Below, piece by piece: positions 52,227 to 63,665 of a DNA stretch of 64,000 nucleotides; positions within the stretch are counted from its first letter, which is position 1, and each line of letters starts with the position of its first letter. The notes beneath the pieces are model-generated. The model had not been told where the DNA came from. It ran no database searches and saw nothing but the letters and a program-made list of their open reading frames with translations. Location: the NCBI RefSeq assembly GCF_003086295.3, contig NC_092047.1:62972054-63036053 (forward strand), read 5' to 3'. Origin of the DNA: Arachis hypogaea. Its lineage: Eukaryota; Streptophyta; Magnoliopsida; Fabales; Fabaceae. The position numbers and the translations under genes were made by a program.

Positions 52227-53303
52227 ATGGCCACCAAGAAAGGCAAGGAGAAAACTTCAAGGAAACCAGCCGCAAAGAGGGCACCCCAAAAGTCAAACTC
52301 TAAGGTGCACTCTTCATTAGGAGCCAAACCCCTATCTAAGAAGGCGAAGGCACCCGCTCCTATTGATGAAATAGAGAAGAGAAAACTGGCAAGGTATTCT
52401 TCAAGGTTCCCCAACCGCTTCTGTGAACTTGTGTTCCCCGCCATGGTTGAGAGGAACTATCATGTGGAGTATATAATCGCTCTGCCGGACAAGGTGGCTC
52501 CTTGTATTCTACCTCGCATTGAACGGCGAGGATGGGAGTTTCTTCTGAGAAAACCACAGGAGGTCAAACTCTCATGGGTGGTAGAATTCTACACTAACTA
52601 CCATCTTCCCTCTCTTCAATTGCTATACGTGCACCGGAAGCAAGTCTCAGTTTCAGAAGAGGCTATTCAGGACGTGCTTAATGTCTTACCGGTACCAAGT
52701 GACATGGATGGCTACCAAGAGGTCTTACGTCAGCGAGAAAAGTTTGGGTTTGATTGGGACTCGATCCTCCGAGTCATTGCTGAACCAGAGGCATTTTGGA
52801 CCCATGGTCGACTCCGGATGAGGCCCAAGTGCATTGACGCACGTTTCCTTACTGTAGAAGCTAGAGCTTGGGCCTAGATCCTATCCCACTATGTGCTACC
52901 TAGCACCCACAAGTCATCCTTCATGGCGGATCTCGCTTTGCTTTTTTGGTGAGTTCTCACAGAAAGACCGGTGAACATTCCGCCTCTTGTTAAGCAAGCG
53001 ATGGGTCAAGTCCACGCCCGTGGTAATTTGCCATTTCCAGCATTGGTATCTAATTTAGTTGCTGCTGCGGGTGTTCCTTGGGAAGACATGGATACGAAGG
53101 CTATAATTCTGGTTAAGGCCGATGTGGTCCCAGCGGAAAATACTTACATCTTTCCATGAACAACCCAAGCATTGACATAGCCCTTCCATCTACTATTCCT
53201 TCCAACTCATCGTCACAACCACGGCAAAGATCCACCTATCAAAGGATAGAAGATCTACACCGGAAGATTGATAGATATGAGCAGCGCAACCAACGCCGAT
53301 ACA
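52227..53303 (+). pseudogene. Element F third (env-position) ORF, cut by element H
   Basis: ATG 52227, MATKKGKEKTSRKPAAKRA: a basic, NLS-like N-terminus. Then the domain found in third ORFs of Athila-type elements and databased as a putative plant transposon protein: RFPNRFCELVFPAMVERN, LPRIERRGWEFLLRK, WVVEFYTNYH, HRKQVSVSEEAIQDVL. Stops at TAG 52875-52877 (after ARAWA) and TGA near 52949 (after LLFW), both single C-to-T type changes, then a frame to VPAENTYIFP and, further on, a coiled-coil start (YQRIEDLHRKIDRYEQRNQ). It ends at the H LTR (TSD candidate ATACA, 53299-53303). No transmembrane segment, so not a classic envelope. Function unknown. Confidence 0.8.
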
Positions 53304-54808
53304 TGATAAACCACTATTTTATGATTTATCTTGTGTTTAATTGAATGGTTTCATCAAGTCTTCACCCACTTATTCATACTAATTGTATGATTTTATAACT
53401 CCTTCCTGATATTATTGTATGATTGAAAACTTGCTTCCTAGAGATCTTTAATTAGTATATTTTAATTCTCCTTTGTACCATTCGATGCCGTGATCTGTGT
53501 GTTAAGTGTTTCAGGCTTCATAGGGCAGAAATGGCTTAGAAAATGGAGAGGAAGCTTGCAAAAATGGAAGGAACACAAGAAACTAAGAAGATGACTAGCG
53601 AACACCGACGCGCGTGCATGGCCCACGCAAACGCGTGGAATGGAGAAAATCGCTGCGACGTGAGCGTGTGCCTGACGCGAACGTGCGGATTGAAGTCCGC
53701 ACGAATGACACGAACGTGTGCACGACACGTTTGCATGACAAGGAAAATTGCCGAATGACGTGAACGCGTGAACGGCGCATACGCGTGACCTGCACGATCT
53801 GCAGAATTAACAAAAACGCTGGGGGCAATTTCGGGCCGCGTTTTAACCCAGTGTTTAGCCCAGAAACACAGAATAAGGCTAGGGAACATGCAGAGACTTA
53901 GAGGCGAACGTGACACATTCACATTAGGATTACTTTTAGTTTTAGATCTGAATTTAGAGAGGATTACTTTCCTTCTAGGTTCACTTTACATTCATTATTG
54001 CTTTGCTTTTGGATATTGAAGAGTCATTACCTCCGTTGAAGACATTATTCTAGTTTGTTTACTTGTCCCTTACTCTTCCATAACCTTATTTATTTTATTT
54101 AGAGTTCTAATTGGATTATTTTCATGAATTATTAGTGAAGAGGATTACTTTTACTTTTAATTAATTTTCAATCTCTATTTTATTTTAATTAATTTGTTAT
54201 GTCTTCTTATATTTTTCTGAGTATTATATTCATGTCAATGGAGTAGATTCTCATACTTGACATGGGGGTTGATTAAGAGGAGACACTTGAGTTGGAAGGC
54301 TTAAGTGTTGGTTAAATTGGAAATTATTGGCTAGTTTTGTATTTACTAATGCTAGACCTTCCCAAGGGAGAGGACTAGGATTTGCGAATAAAGATTAGCT
54401 CAATCACTTGACTTTTCTTTATTTAGTAAGGGTTAACTAAGTGAAAACAACAACCTTTTTAATACTACACTTAAGAGATCCTAACAATGATAGAACTTCC
54501 AATTAATCATTTCCCCAGTCAAGGCCTTTTTATATTAATAATAATTCTTAGTTTTATTGCTTTCATTTATAATTATTGCTCATTATCCAAACTTAAACTC
54601 TCTCGGAAAATTCCTGATTAATAAATTAGCACCCTTTCCTGCAACTCGTTGGGAGACGACCTGGGACTCATACTCCCAGTATTTTTATTTCTAAATTTCG
54701 TGACAACCTTTCTAAATTGACAAGGCGGATCTTAGCTGGTTAAGAACTATACTCTCAACGCATTCTTTATATTGATTTCTTAATTAGCCGACTTCTGCCT
54801 CCACGTCA
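53304..54808 (+). repeat. Element H 5' LTR (1505 bp)
   Basis: TGATAAACCACT to CCACGTCA. CpG island at 53595-53800 (ACGCGAACGTG, AACGCGTGGA style), R/U5 hairpin CTGGGA-(7)-TCCCAG at 54661-54679 after GGGAGACGAC. ORFs inside the island are artefacts. Confidence 0.9.
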
Positions 54809-54813
54809 GTTTT

Positions 54814-54831
54814 TGGCGCCGTTGCCGGGGA
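54814..54831 (+). other. Element H primer-binding site (tRNA-Asp)
   Basis: TGGCGCCGTTGCCGGGGA, perfect, 5 bp after the LTR. Confidence 0.95.
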
Positions 54832-54933
54832 GTTGCAATTGTGTGCTGAATTATCAATTAGTGTACATATTTTATTTTATTTGCATATTTTATTTTTATT
54901 TTTTTACCATGAGCTATATGTTTTTTTCATTGA

Positions 54934-56752
54934 ATGACGCGTTCACTGCCTGATTCGAGCTTAGCCGCATTTGATCCTGAAATTGAAAGAACTCTTTCAC
55001 ATATTAGGCAAGCTCGACGCAGGATAGCCTCTAAGGGTGGTGAAGTGATTGTTATCGATTCACTAGTCTCATCTGAGGGCGAATCTGAACCGCCATCTGA
55101 GAACGAAACAAGCTCCTTTACTACTGATTTAGTTGATTCTCGTGCAAATAGAATGGCAGCACCTAGGAGGATTACTCTCCAAGAGGATGGAGCCCCAGAT
55201 TTTACATTGCAGCCGTATCAAGTACATCATTGATAAACCTCAATTTTGTGGTTTATCTTGTGCTTAATTTGGAGGATTTTATCACCTTTTCCCACATTTA
55301 TTCAATGAAATAGCATGGTTTTGCAATTCTCCCTTGATTTGTGCTTAAATGTTAAAACATGCTTTTTAGGCCTTAAAATAGCTAAATTCAATTCACTTTA
55401 ATTCCATTCGATGCCTTGATGTATTTGTTGAGTGATTTCAGGTTCATAGGGCAAGTATTAGATGGAAGAAGTGAGGAGGAAAGCATGCAAAGTGGGAGAA
55501 CTCATGAAGAAATGAAGGAACCGCAAAGCTGTCAAGCCTGACCTCTTCGTACTCAATCGACCATAACTTGAGCTACAAAGGTCCAAATGAGGTGGTTCCA
55601 GTTGCATTGGAAAGCTAACAATCATCCAACTCTGGCTGCAGATTTTGAACTAAAAATTGCATTAATTATCTTGATTCCCAAGTTTCATGGCTTACCTGCT
55701 CAAAAGCCTATCAAGCACTTAAGGGATTTCCAGACAGCCTGTTCTACTATTAGGCATAATGGTGCAGATGAAACTTTTATTCTGTTAACCGCCTTCCCGT
55801 TTTCTCTTGAGGGAAAGGCAAGGGAGTGGTACTACTCCCAACCTGAAGCGACTGTTACCAACTAGAATTTTTGGAAAAATACTTTCCAGCTGAAGTCACA
55901 GATAGACTGAGGAAAGAGATATCCTACATTGTTCAGGGAGAATCAGAGACTCTTTATGAGTACTGGGAGCGTTTTAAAAACCTTCTAGACGCATGCCCCC
56001 ATCACATGATCGACAGACTGGTGTTGATCAGCTACTTCACACAAGGCATGAAGCCTCAGGAAAAAACTACACTGGATGGTGCTAGTAATGGTTCTATGAA
56101 AAAGTATAAGACCACAGATGAAGCATGGCAACTGATCAGCGACTTAGCTGAATCCACTAGGAATCACAGGAACAGGCATGGCCACTCAAAAGCGGTAGCA
56201 GAGGTTTCCTCTAGCATTGAAACTACTGCTCTTACAGAGAGTATATGTGAAATGACCAACCTACTGAAGCAAATGCAATTGAACCAACAATAACAAGCTC
56301 AACAAGATCAGCCTCACCCACCACAACAGAGCCAACAGTTAGTCCCACAAAGAGTATGCGGAATATGTGCTAATTATAGTCATTATACTGATGAATGTCC
56401 ACAGCTCCAACAAGAAGAAAACACTGTGGCAGCTACTCATAACTTCTATGACTGCCCAAATCAAGGATACAATTAACAAAGCGGCAATTACAACCAAGGT
56501 GAAAACTATAACCAAGGATGGCAGGACAACTCTAACCAAGGTTGGAGAGATAATTCCAACCATGGCTGGAGGGATAACTATAACAGAGGAGGTAGAGATA
56601 ACAATGAAAACCAGAGGTGGAATAACAACAACAGACAACAGAATCAGAGCCAGACTTACAGAGCAGCTCACCTAAGACAATCTCAAGGATCCCAGCATAA
56701 CCAACAACAAGTTCCTCAGATCACCTATCCTAATTCCTCATCAAATGACGAA
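54934..56752 (+). pseudogene. Element H gag, interrupted
   Basis: ATG 54934, MTRSLPDSSLAAFDPEIERT. At 55230 it is interrupted by a 390-bp LTR-like insert and resumes in frame after the duplicated ATCAT with PTLAADFELK. Core gag: FHGLPAQKPIKHLRDFQ, LLTAFPFSLEGKAREWYYSQ, EKYFPAEVTDRL, SETLYEYWERFKNLLDACPH. At 55865 a TAG and a short deletion shift the frame. Two TAA stops (56291-56293 and 56474-56476) stand in place of CAA. A CCHC zinc knuckle CGICANYSHYTDEC (CX2CX4HX4C) is at about 56355-56396, followed by N/Q/W-rich repeats (GWRDNSNHGWRDN). Gag packages RNA and forms the particle; this copy is broken. Confidence 0.93.
55231..55620 (+). mobile_element. 390-bp LTR-like insert with 5-bp target duplication in H gag
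   Basis: TGATAAACCTC...AAGCTAACA, starting TG and ending CA, flanked by ATCAT (55226-55230 and 55621-55625). Removing insert plus one ATCAT restores the gag frame. Its sequence corresponds to the first ~390 nt of A-superfamily LTRs (closest to the solo LTR 29058-30584), ending where those LTRs continue AAGCTAACATC. It is thus either an integrated 5' LTR fragment or a solo LTR later deleted exactly up to its terminal CA. Confidence 0.9.
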
Positions 56753-59218
56753 ATGCTTCGTTCTCTTGCACAAGGACAACAAGACATGCAGACACAGCTA
56801 AACTCTACTTTGAATGGTCTGAATGCCACTTTACAAGCTCTCGCCTCCAGGATAGATTCATTACCTAATTCCACTAACCAACCTTTAAGCTCCAGTAGAA
56901 TTCCTTCTCAACCTTTACCTAATCCCAAAGGTGGCATCAATGCCATCACTTTGAGGTCCGAAACCACACTACCAGAGAGGAATCATGAGGAGCCACGCCC
57001 AATAGTACACGCCCCAGTTGAGGATGTGATAGAAATAGAAGATGCTGAAATGGAAGATGCTGAAGAAGAAGATAAGGTACAAGACATAGTTGAAGAAGAA
57101 GTAGTTCAACCAAGGAACAGAGAACCAAAGGAAGCTGAAGCTGTACAGGACGCTATCCCTATCCCATTTCAACACCTGGCAAAGAAATCCAGAAAGCAGA
57201 TGGAACTTGATCCTAAAATGGTAGAAATATTTAAAAAGGTTGAGGTAATTATTCCCCTTTTTTATGTCATTCAGCAGGTACCTAAATACACAAAGTTTCT
57301 AAAGAATTTATGCAATCATAAAGATAAAATTAATGAGTTAGAAACTATTCCTTTAGGTAGTTCTATATCTGCTTTAATGGGAGGTATACCTGAAAAATGT
57401 AGTGATCCAGGTCCATGCATGGTTAACTGTACCATTGGAGGTGTGATATTTTCCGATTGCATGTGTGACTTAGGAGCGTGTGTTAGTATAATGCCATTGT
57501 CTATATATGATACTTTGAGGCTCCCTCCCTTAAAAAGGTCGGCAGCTCATTTTGTGTTAGCAGATAAAAGCATTATTACAGTAGTTGGAATTGCTGAAGA
57601 TGTATTAGTGAGCATTAAGGGGCTCACATTTCCCATTGACTTCTATATCCTAGAAATGCCCCCTAATGACTCAGGAAGACCATCATCAATCCTGCTTGGA
57701 AGACCATTCCTGAAGACTTCAAAGTTCAAGCTGGATGCATTCTCAGAAACTTACTCTTTTGAGATAGATGGTAGAACAGTGAGTTTCAATTTAAATGAAG
57801 CTATGAAGCACCCTCCGAAAGATCATTCTATCTTTCCGTGCGACATCATTGATGAAAATGTAGCTGAAGTTCACCAAGAAGAAATAGAAGAGAAGCACAT
57901 GGAGCAAGGTCCAAGTGTGGGGACACCCTCTGAACATAATAAAGACACTTTGCCATTATCACTAGCCTCAGATGATCCAGAGCCTAGCCAAGAGCATAAA
58001 TCAGAATTAAAGCCCCTTCCTCTACACCTCAAGTATGCTTACCTTGAGGATAATCAGAAGTTCCCAGTTATCATTACAAGGGAACTCACTTCTCAACAAG
58101 AAGAGCAACTGCTCAGTGTGCTGAGAAAACATAAGAAAGCAATTGGATGGAGCTTGGCGGATATAGTAGGCATCAGCCCTCAAGTTTGTGAGCACAGAAT
58201 ATTCCTAGAAGAGGAAGCAAAGCCTGTCCGTAAGCCTCAAAGAAGATTAAATCCAACCATCTTAGAAGTTGTCAAGAAAGAAGTAACCAGACTACTTGAA
58301 GCAGATATCATTTACCCCATCTCAGATAGTGAATGGGTCAGTCTGGTACAAGTGGTGCCCAAGAAGTCTGGAGTCACAACAATAAAGAATGAGTATGGAG
58401 AACTCCTAACAACTAGAGTGCATAATTCATGGAGAGTTTGCATTGACTATAGGCGTCTCAACCAAGCCACTCGTAAGGATCATTACCCCTTGCCATTTAT
58501 TGATCAAATGCTTGATCACCTATCAGGTAAATCCTATTATTGCTTTTTAGATGGTTATACAGGCTACTTTCAAATTCATATAGCTCCTGAAGATCAAGAG
58601 AATACTACTTTTACATGTCCCTTTGGAACATATGCTTATAAAAGAATGCATTTTGGCTTATGTAATGCACCTGCTACTTTCCAAAGATGCATGATGAGTA
58701 TCTTTTCAGATCTTATTGAGAACTGTATGGAATTTTTTATGGATGATTTTAGCGTGTATGGTGATTCATTTAGCCTTTGCTTGGATAGTTTGTCTAGAGT
58801 ATTTGACAGGTGTGTAAGTACAAACCTTGTATTAAATTTTGAGAAATCTCACTTTATGGTAAAACAAGGAATTGTACTAGGACATGTTGTGTCTAATACT
58901 GGTATTTCTGTAGATCCAGCAAAGGTAGATGTCATTTCTAGTTTACCTTACCCCTCCTCTATGAGGGAAGTTCGTTCGTTCCTTGGTCACGCAGATTTTT
59001 ACAGGAGATTCATTACGGACTTCAGTAAGGTAGCATTGCCTTTATCTAGATTGCTACAGAAAGATATTAAGTTCGAATTCAGTGAGGATTGCATGAAAGT
59101 GTTTGATAAGCTGAAAATCGCCCTGACCCAAGCTCCACTTGTGAGAGGACCAGACTGGAGCCAGCCATTTGAAATTATGTGTGATGCCTCCAACCATGCA
59201 GTAGGAGCGACAATTTGA
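56753..59218 (+). pseudogene. Element H gag C-terminus, protease and reverse transcriptase
   Basis: Open for 821 codons in the gag frame; the first Met is not a true start. Acidic linker, then protease (CDLGACVSIMPLSIY, SSILLGRPFLKTSKF), then [68 protein letters not shown] (catalytic Asp pair intact), LGHVVSNTGISV. RNase H begins ([11 protein letters not shown]) and is cut at 59215 by element J. No stop lies between gag and protease in this element, unlike I and G. The open frame suggests the RT was lost recently through the J-associated deletion. Confidence 0.95.
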
Positions 59219-59764
59219 CACCAAACTTACAATTTGACACTAGACTCAAACAAGAAACACAAAATTATTTTTGGTTTTATGATTTTATTAAATTTTTTTG
59301 TATTTTTCAAAAATTATTTGGAAAAAGAAAAATAAGAATTTCAAAATTTTTAATGAGAATTCCAGGAATCATGCAATGTTAGTCTAAAGCTCCAGTCCAT
59401 GAATTAGACATGGGTTACTAGCCAGCTAAGCTTTCAGTGAAAGCTCCGGTCTAAAACACTAGACATGGCCAATGGCTAGCCAAGCTTTAGCAGATCATTA
59501 CATACAACAGCTAATTTGCTGAGAGAGACAAAGAAGCTATTCTAAGGATAAGTGAAACCTCGGTCCAAAAGATTAGACATGGCTTAACAGCCAGCCAGGA
59601 TTCAACATATCTCATGAAACTCTAGAATTCATTCTTAAAAATTTTGAAGAACATAGAATAATTTATTTTTTTGAGAAATTTTTTTTTCGAAAATAAAGCT
59701 TAAAAATAAAATAAAACCTAATCTGAGCAACAAGATGAACCGTCAGTTGTCCAAACTCGAACAA

Positions 59765-59782
59765 TCCCCGGCAACGGCACCA
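59765..59782 (-). other. Element J primer-binding site (tRNA-Asp)
   Basis: Minus strand TGGTGCCGTTGCCGGGGA, one mismatch; 6 bp from the LTR. Confidence 0.92.
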
Positions 59783-59788
59783 AAAACT

Positions 59789-61452
59789 TGGTGCACGAAA
59801 TCGTGATTGTTCATTCCCTGGTAACGGCACCAAAAAATTAATACGCACGTTCATAATCTCAATTCTTTTTCACAACTTCGCACAACTAACTAGCAAGTGC
59901 ACTGGGTCGTCCAAGTAATAAGCCTTACATGAGTAAGGGTCAATCCCACGGAGATTGTCAGCTTGAAGCAAGCTATGGTCACCTTGTAAATCTCAGTCAG
60001 GCGGATTCAAATGGTTATAGAGATTTGATAATTAAAATATAATTAAAATATAAAATACGATAGAAATACTTATGTAATTCAATGGTGAGAATTTCAAATA
60101 AGCGTATGGAGATGCTTTTGTTCCTTCTGAACCTCTACTTTCCTACTGCTCTCATCCAATCATTCATACTCCTTTCCATGGCAAGCTGTATGCTGGGCAT
60201 CACCGTTGTCAATGGCTACTTCCCGTCCTATCAGTGAAAATGATCTAAGTGCACTGTCACCGCATGGCTAATCATCTGTCGGTTCTTGATCATGTTGGAA
60301 TAGGATCCATTGATCCTTTTGCGTCTGTCACACGCCCAACACTCGCGAGTTTGAAGCTCGTCACAGTCATCCCATCCCAGATCCTACTCGGAATACCACA
60401 GACAAGGTTTAGACTTTTCGGATCTCAAGAATGCTACCAATAATTCTAGCTTATACCACGAAGACTCCGATCTTTCGGAATGGAGGCTAAGAGATAAACG
60501 CTCAATCCAAGGTAGAACGGAAGTGGTTGTCAGGCACGCGTTCATAGGTTGAGAATAGTGATGAGTGTCACGAATCATCATATTCATCATGTTGAAGTGC
60601 AAGCGAATATCTTAGAATAGGAATAAGCTTGAATTGAATAAGAAAACAATAGTACTTTGCATTAATTCATGAGGAGCAGCAGAGCTCCACACCTTAATCT
60701 ATGGGGTGTAGAAACTCCACCGTTGAAAATACATAAGTGATGAAGGTCCAGGCATGGCCGAATAGCCATCCCCCTAAACGTGATCTCTGAACATAAAATT
60801 ATTCAAAGACTAACCAGCGATATAAAATAAATCACTAAAAGTAGTTTTTATACTAAACTAGTAGCTAGGGTTACATAAGATAAGTAAATGATGCAGAAAT
60901 CCACTTCCGGGCCCACTTGGTGTGTGCTTGGGCTGAGCATTGAGCTTTCATGTGTAGAGACTCTTTTTGGAGTTAAACGCCAGTTTGTAGCCTGTTTATG
61001 GAGTTTAACTCTGGTTTGCAACCTGTTTCTGGCGTTTAACTCTAGAATAGGGCAGTGAGTTGGCGTTTGAACGCCAGTTTGTGTCATCAAAACTCGTGCA
61101 AAGTATGGACTATTATATATTGCTGGAAATCCCTAGATGTCTAATTTCCAATGCAATTGAGAGCGTGCCAATTGGGTTTCTGTAGCTCCAGAAAATCCAC
61201 TTCGAGTGCAGGGAGGTCAGAATCCAACAACATCTGCAGTCCTTCTTCAGCCTCTGAATCAGATTTTTGCTCAAGTCCCTCAATTTCAGCCAGAAAATAC
61301 CTGAAATCACAGAAAAATACACAAACTCATAGTAAAGTCCAGAAATGTGATTTTCATTTAAAAACTAATAAAAATATATTAAAAACTAACTAAATCATAC
61401 TAAAAACATACTAAAAATAATGTCAAAAATCATATAAATTATCCGCTCATCA
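59789..61452 (-). repeat. Element J 5' LTR (1664 bp)
   Basis: TGGTGCACGAAATC (plus left end) to CGCTCATCA. R/U5 hairpin CCTTAC-ATGA-GTAAGG at 59933-59948, GGCC-type hairpin near 60753, palindrome island at about 60975-61080. Its island has the extra TTTAACTCTGG unit like the G 5' LTR. Confidence 0.93.
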
Positions 61453-62995
61453 TGTACTCTGACCATGCAGCTCTAAAATATTTATTAGCTAAAAAAGAGT
61501 CTAAACCAAGATTGATACGTTGGATACTGTTGCTGCAAGAATTTGATTTAGAAATTAAGGATAGGAGTGGTAACCAGAATTTAGTGGCAGGCCGTTTGAG
61601 TCGCCTTGAGCACATTAAGCATGACTCCACCCCTATCAATGATACTTTTCCATTTGATAGCTTGCAAGAAGTATCTGAAGTAGTTCCTTGGTATGCACCT
61701 GTAGCTAATTATCTAGTTAGCCATACTTACCCTCCCAATTTTACTAAGCATCAAAGGGACAAGCTAAAAAGTGAGTCTAAATATTTTATATGGGTGATCC
61801 ATATCTATGGAGGTATGGTGTTGATCAGGTAATTAGAAGATGTGTACCACAATCAGAATTTCAGTCCATTTTAGAGGCATTCCACTCTTCTGAGAGTGGA
61901 GGACATTTTGGCCCTCAAAGAACAGCTAGAAAAATCTTAGACTGTGAATTCTGGTGGCCTACTCTTTTTAAAGATGCTGCTGAATTTTGTAAATCTTGTT
62001 CCCCATGCCAAAGGTTTGGTAATATATCCAAGAGGGATGAGATGCCTCAACAAATTATGCTTTTTTGTGAAATTTTTTATGTTTGGGGCATTGACTTCAT
62101 GAGTCTATTTCCAAACTCTAATGGTTACCTTTATATACTATTAGCTATAGATTATGTTTCTAAATGGGTGGAAGTAATTCCTACCTGTACTGATGATGCT
62201 AACACTGTTTTTTCCTTTGTTAGAAACCATATTATTTGTTGCTTTGGGTCACCACGAGCAATCGTGAGTGATCAAGGCACTCACTTTTGTAACAGGAGAC
62301 TGACAGGATTACTGAAGAAGCATGGGATTGTTCATAAAGTAGAAACAGCTTATCATCCCCAAACCAATGGACAAGCAGAAGTGTCTAACAGAGAGATTAA
62401 ACGCATTTTGGAGAAGATAGTAAAGCCTCGTAGGAAAGACTGGAGTGCCAGGCTACAAGATGCACTCTGGGCATATAGAACAGCGTACAAGACACCTATT
62501 GGAATGAGCCCCTTCCGCTTGGTATACAGAAAGACTTTCCACCTTCCAGTAGAGGTGGAACACAAGGATTTCTGGGCTGTAAGGGAGTACAACATGAATT
62601 TTGAAGAAGCTGGTGCTGAAAGGAAGCTGCAACTAGCAGAATTGGAGAATCTTCGCCTAGAAGCATATGACAACTCCAGGTGATACAAAGAGAAGATGAA
62701 GGTTGTCCATGACAAGCACATAAAAAGGAGAGAATTCAGACCAGGAGAGTTAGCTCTTCTATATAACTCCAGGGTGAGGCTCATGCCAGGTAAACTGAGA
62801 TCAAGATGGGAAGGTCCCTACAAAGTAGAAAAAGCAGAGCCATACAGAGTTTTTCACCTGCGTCATCCTTCTAGCTCTAAATTCGTCAAGATCAATAGAC
62901 ATTGCCTGAAACTTTACCATGGAGAAAAGATTAAGGATCACAAAGAACTAGAGGTTTTCCTCTTGGAAGACCCACCAACAGAAGCAGAATGAGTC
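61453..62995 (+). pseudogene. Element H RNase H C-terminus and integrase
   Basis: Resumes after J with [16 protein letters not shown] and LSRLEHIKH, the end of RNase H. A one-base-scale frameshift near 61795 moves to the frame of 61790. Integrase: [10 protein letters not shown]...CKSCSPCQ zinc region, [15 protein letters not shown] (Asp), SDQGTHF (Asp), [12 protein letters not shown] (Glu), [17 protein letters not shown]-terminal RSRWEGPYKVEKA and [14 protein letters not shown] at 62681-62683 interrupts near the C-terminal domain; natural stop 62990-62992. All three DDE residues are present, so catalysis was lost only by frame damage. No chromodomain. Confidence 0.95.
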
Positions 62996-63003
62996 TGAAG
63001 AGC

Positions 63004-63053
63004 GTCCAACTTAAGGACATAAAATCAAAGTGCTAGGTGGGAGACAACCCACC
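63004..63053 (+). promoter_or_regulatory. Twin-hairpin RNA element after element H pol
   Basis: GTCC-AACTTAA-GGAC (63004-63018), spacer ending AAGTGCTA, GGTGGG-AGACAA-CCCACC (63036-63053), 11 nt after the stop. Confidence 0.8.
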
Positions 63054-63665
63054 ATGGTATGATTGTTCTGTTTCAGTCTTAGTTTTATTTTCTTCTATTT
63101 TTATTTTTGTTAATGACTCTTCTCATTATCTCTGCATATAGCCTGCATTTGCATTTGCATATTGCATTAAAAAAACACGCACGCGACGCATAAGTGTCGC
63201 TGACGCGTCCGCGTTATAGGTGTGTTCTGAAGAAAAGATAATTGAACAGAAAGTCACGCGAAAGCGTGGCTGGAGGCGTGCCTTAGGCACAAATATGCCC
63301 ACGCAACCGCGTCGCTGACGCATCCACGTCATTCTGAAAAAGAGCCTCCCACACGTCTGCGTCACCCACGCGTCCACGTGGCTCTATAAAATCGACGTAA
63401 AGAGGTGTATGGCAGAGAGTTATGATGGAGCTGGGCTGGAATGATGCTAGAAACACAAGCCCTATCACACGAACGCGTGCCCCATGCGTCCGCGTCGTTT
63501 TCAAAATATGGCCATTCACGTGATCGCGTCACTCACGCAAACGCGTCACCCTAAATTTTGGCAAAATGCATTCAAACCAGAAAGTTGCGCGAACGCACGG
63601 CTGCACTCGCGCCAATAGCAGAAATCAGGCCACGTAATCGCGTGACCCACGCGTCCGCGTCACAT
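63054..63665 (+). repeat. Element H 3' UTR CpG array
   Basis: After an AT-rich start, from about 63170 units such as CACGCGACGCATAAG, GACGCGTCCGCGT, CACGCGAAAGCGTGG and CACGCGTCCACGTGG to about 63665. Same GACGCG/ACGCGT word style as the H LTR island (53595-53800). ORFs here are artefacts. Confidence 0.8.

Larger units (their letters stand above)
34926..53303 (+). mobile_element. Element F: decayed Athila-like element, host of element G
   Basis: 5' LTR (34926-36651), PBS, gag start, protease, then insertion of G (37338-47219), protease end, RT, RNase H, integrase, twin hairpin, CpG array and third ORF, which is cut by element H at 53304. The rest, including the 3' LTR, would lie beyond H outside the window. 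It carries many stops, a gag deletion and catalytic substitutions in RT and integrase, so it is dead. Confidence 0.88.
59219..61452 (-). mobile_element. Element J: truncated I/G-family element
   Basis: Minus strand. Only the leader next to the PBS (59219-59764), PBS (59765-59782) and 5' LTR (59789-61452) remain; gag, protease and the 3' LTR are gone. Left junction is GACAATT/TGACACCAAACTTAC inside the leader; on the right the LTR end CTCATCA meets H at TGTACTCTGACC. About 180-200 bp of H RNase H is also missing, so one deletion removed most of J and part of its host. Leader hairpins at 59411-59424, 59466-59478 and 59580-59593. Confidence 0.88.

Noticed and set aside
52227..53303. Third ORF of F as a retroviral envelope gene
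   Set aside because: No signal peptide or transmembrane segment and a basic N-terminus; only its position is env-like.
63126..63519. Minus-strand ORFs in the last kilobase
   Set aside because: Antisense reading of the CpG array of element H.
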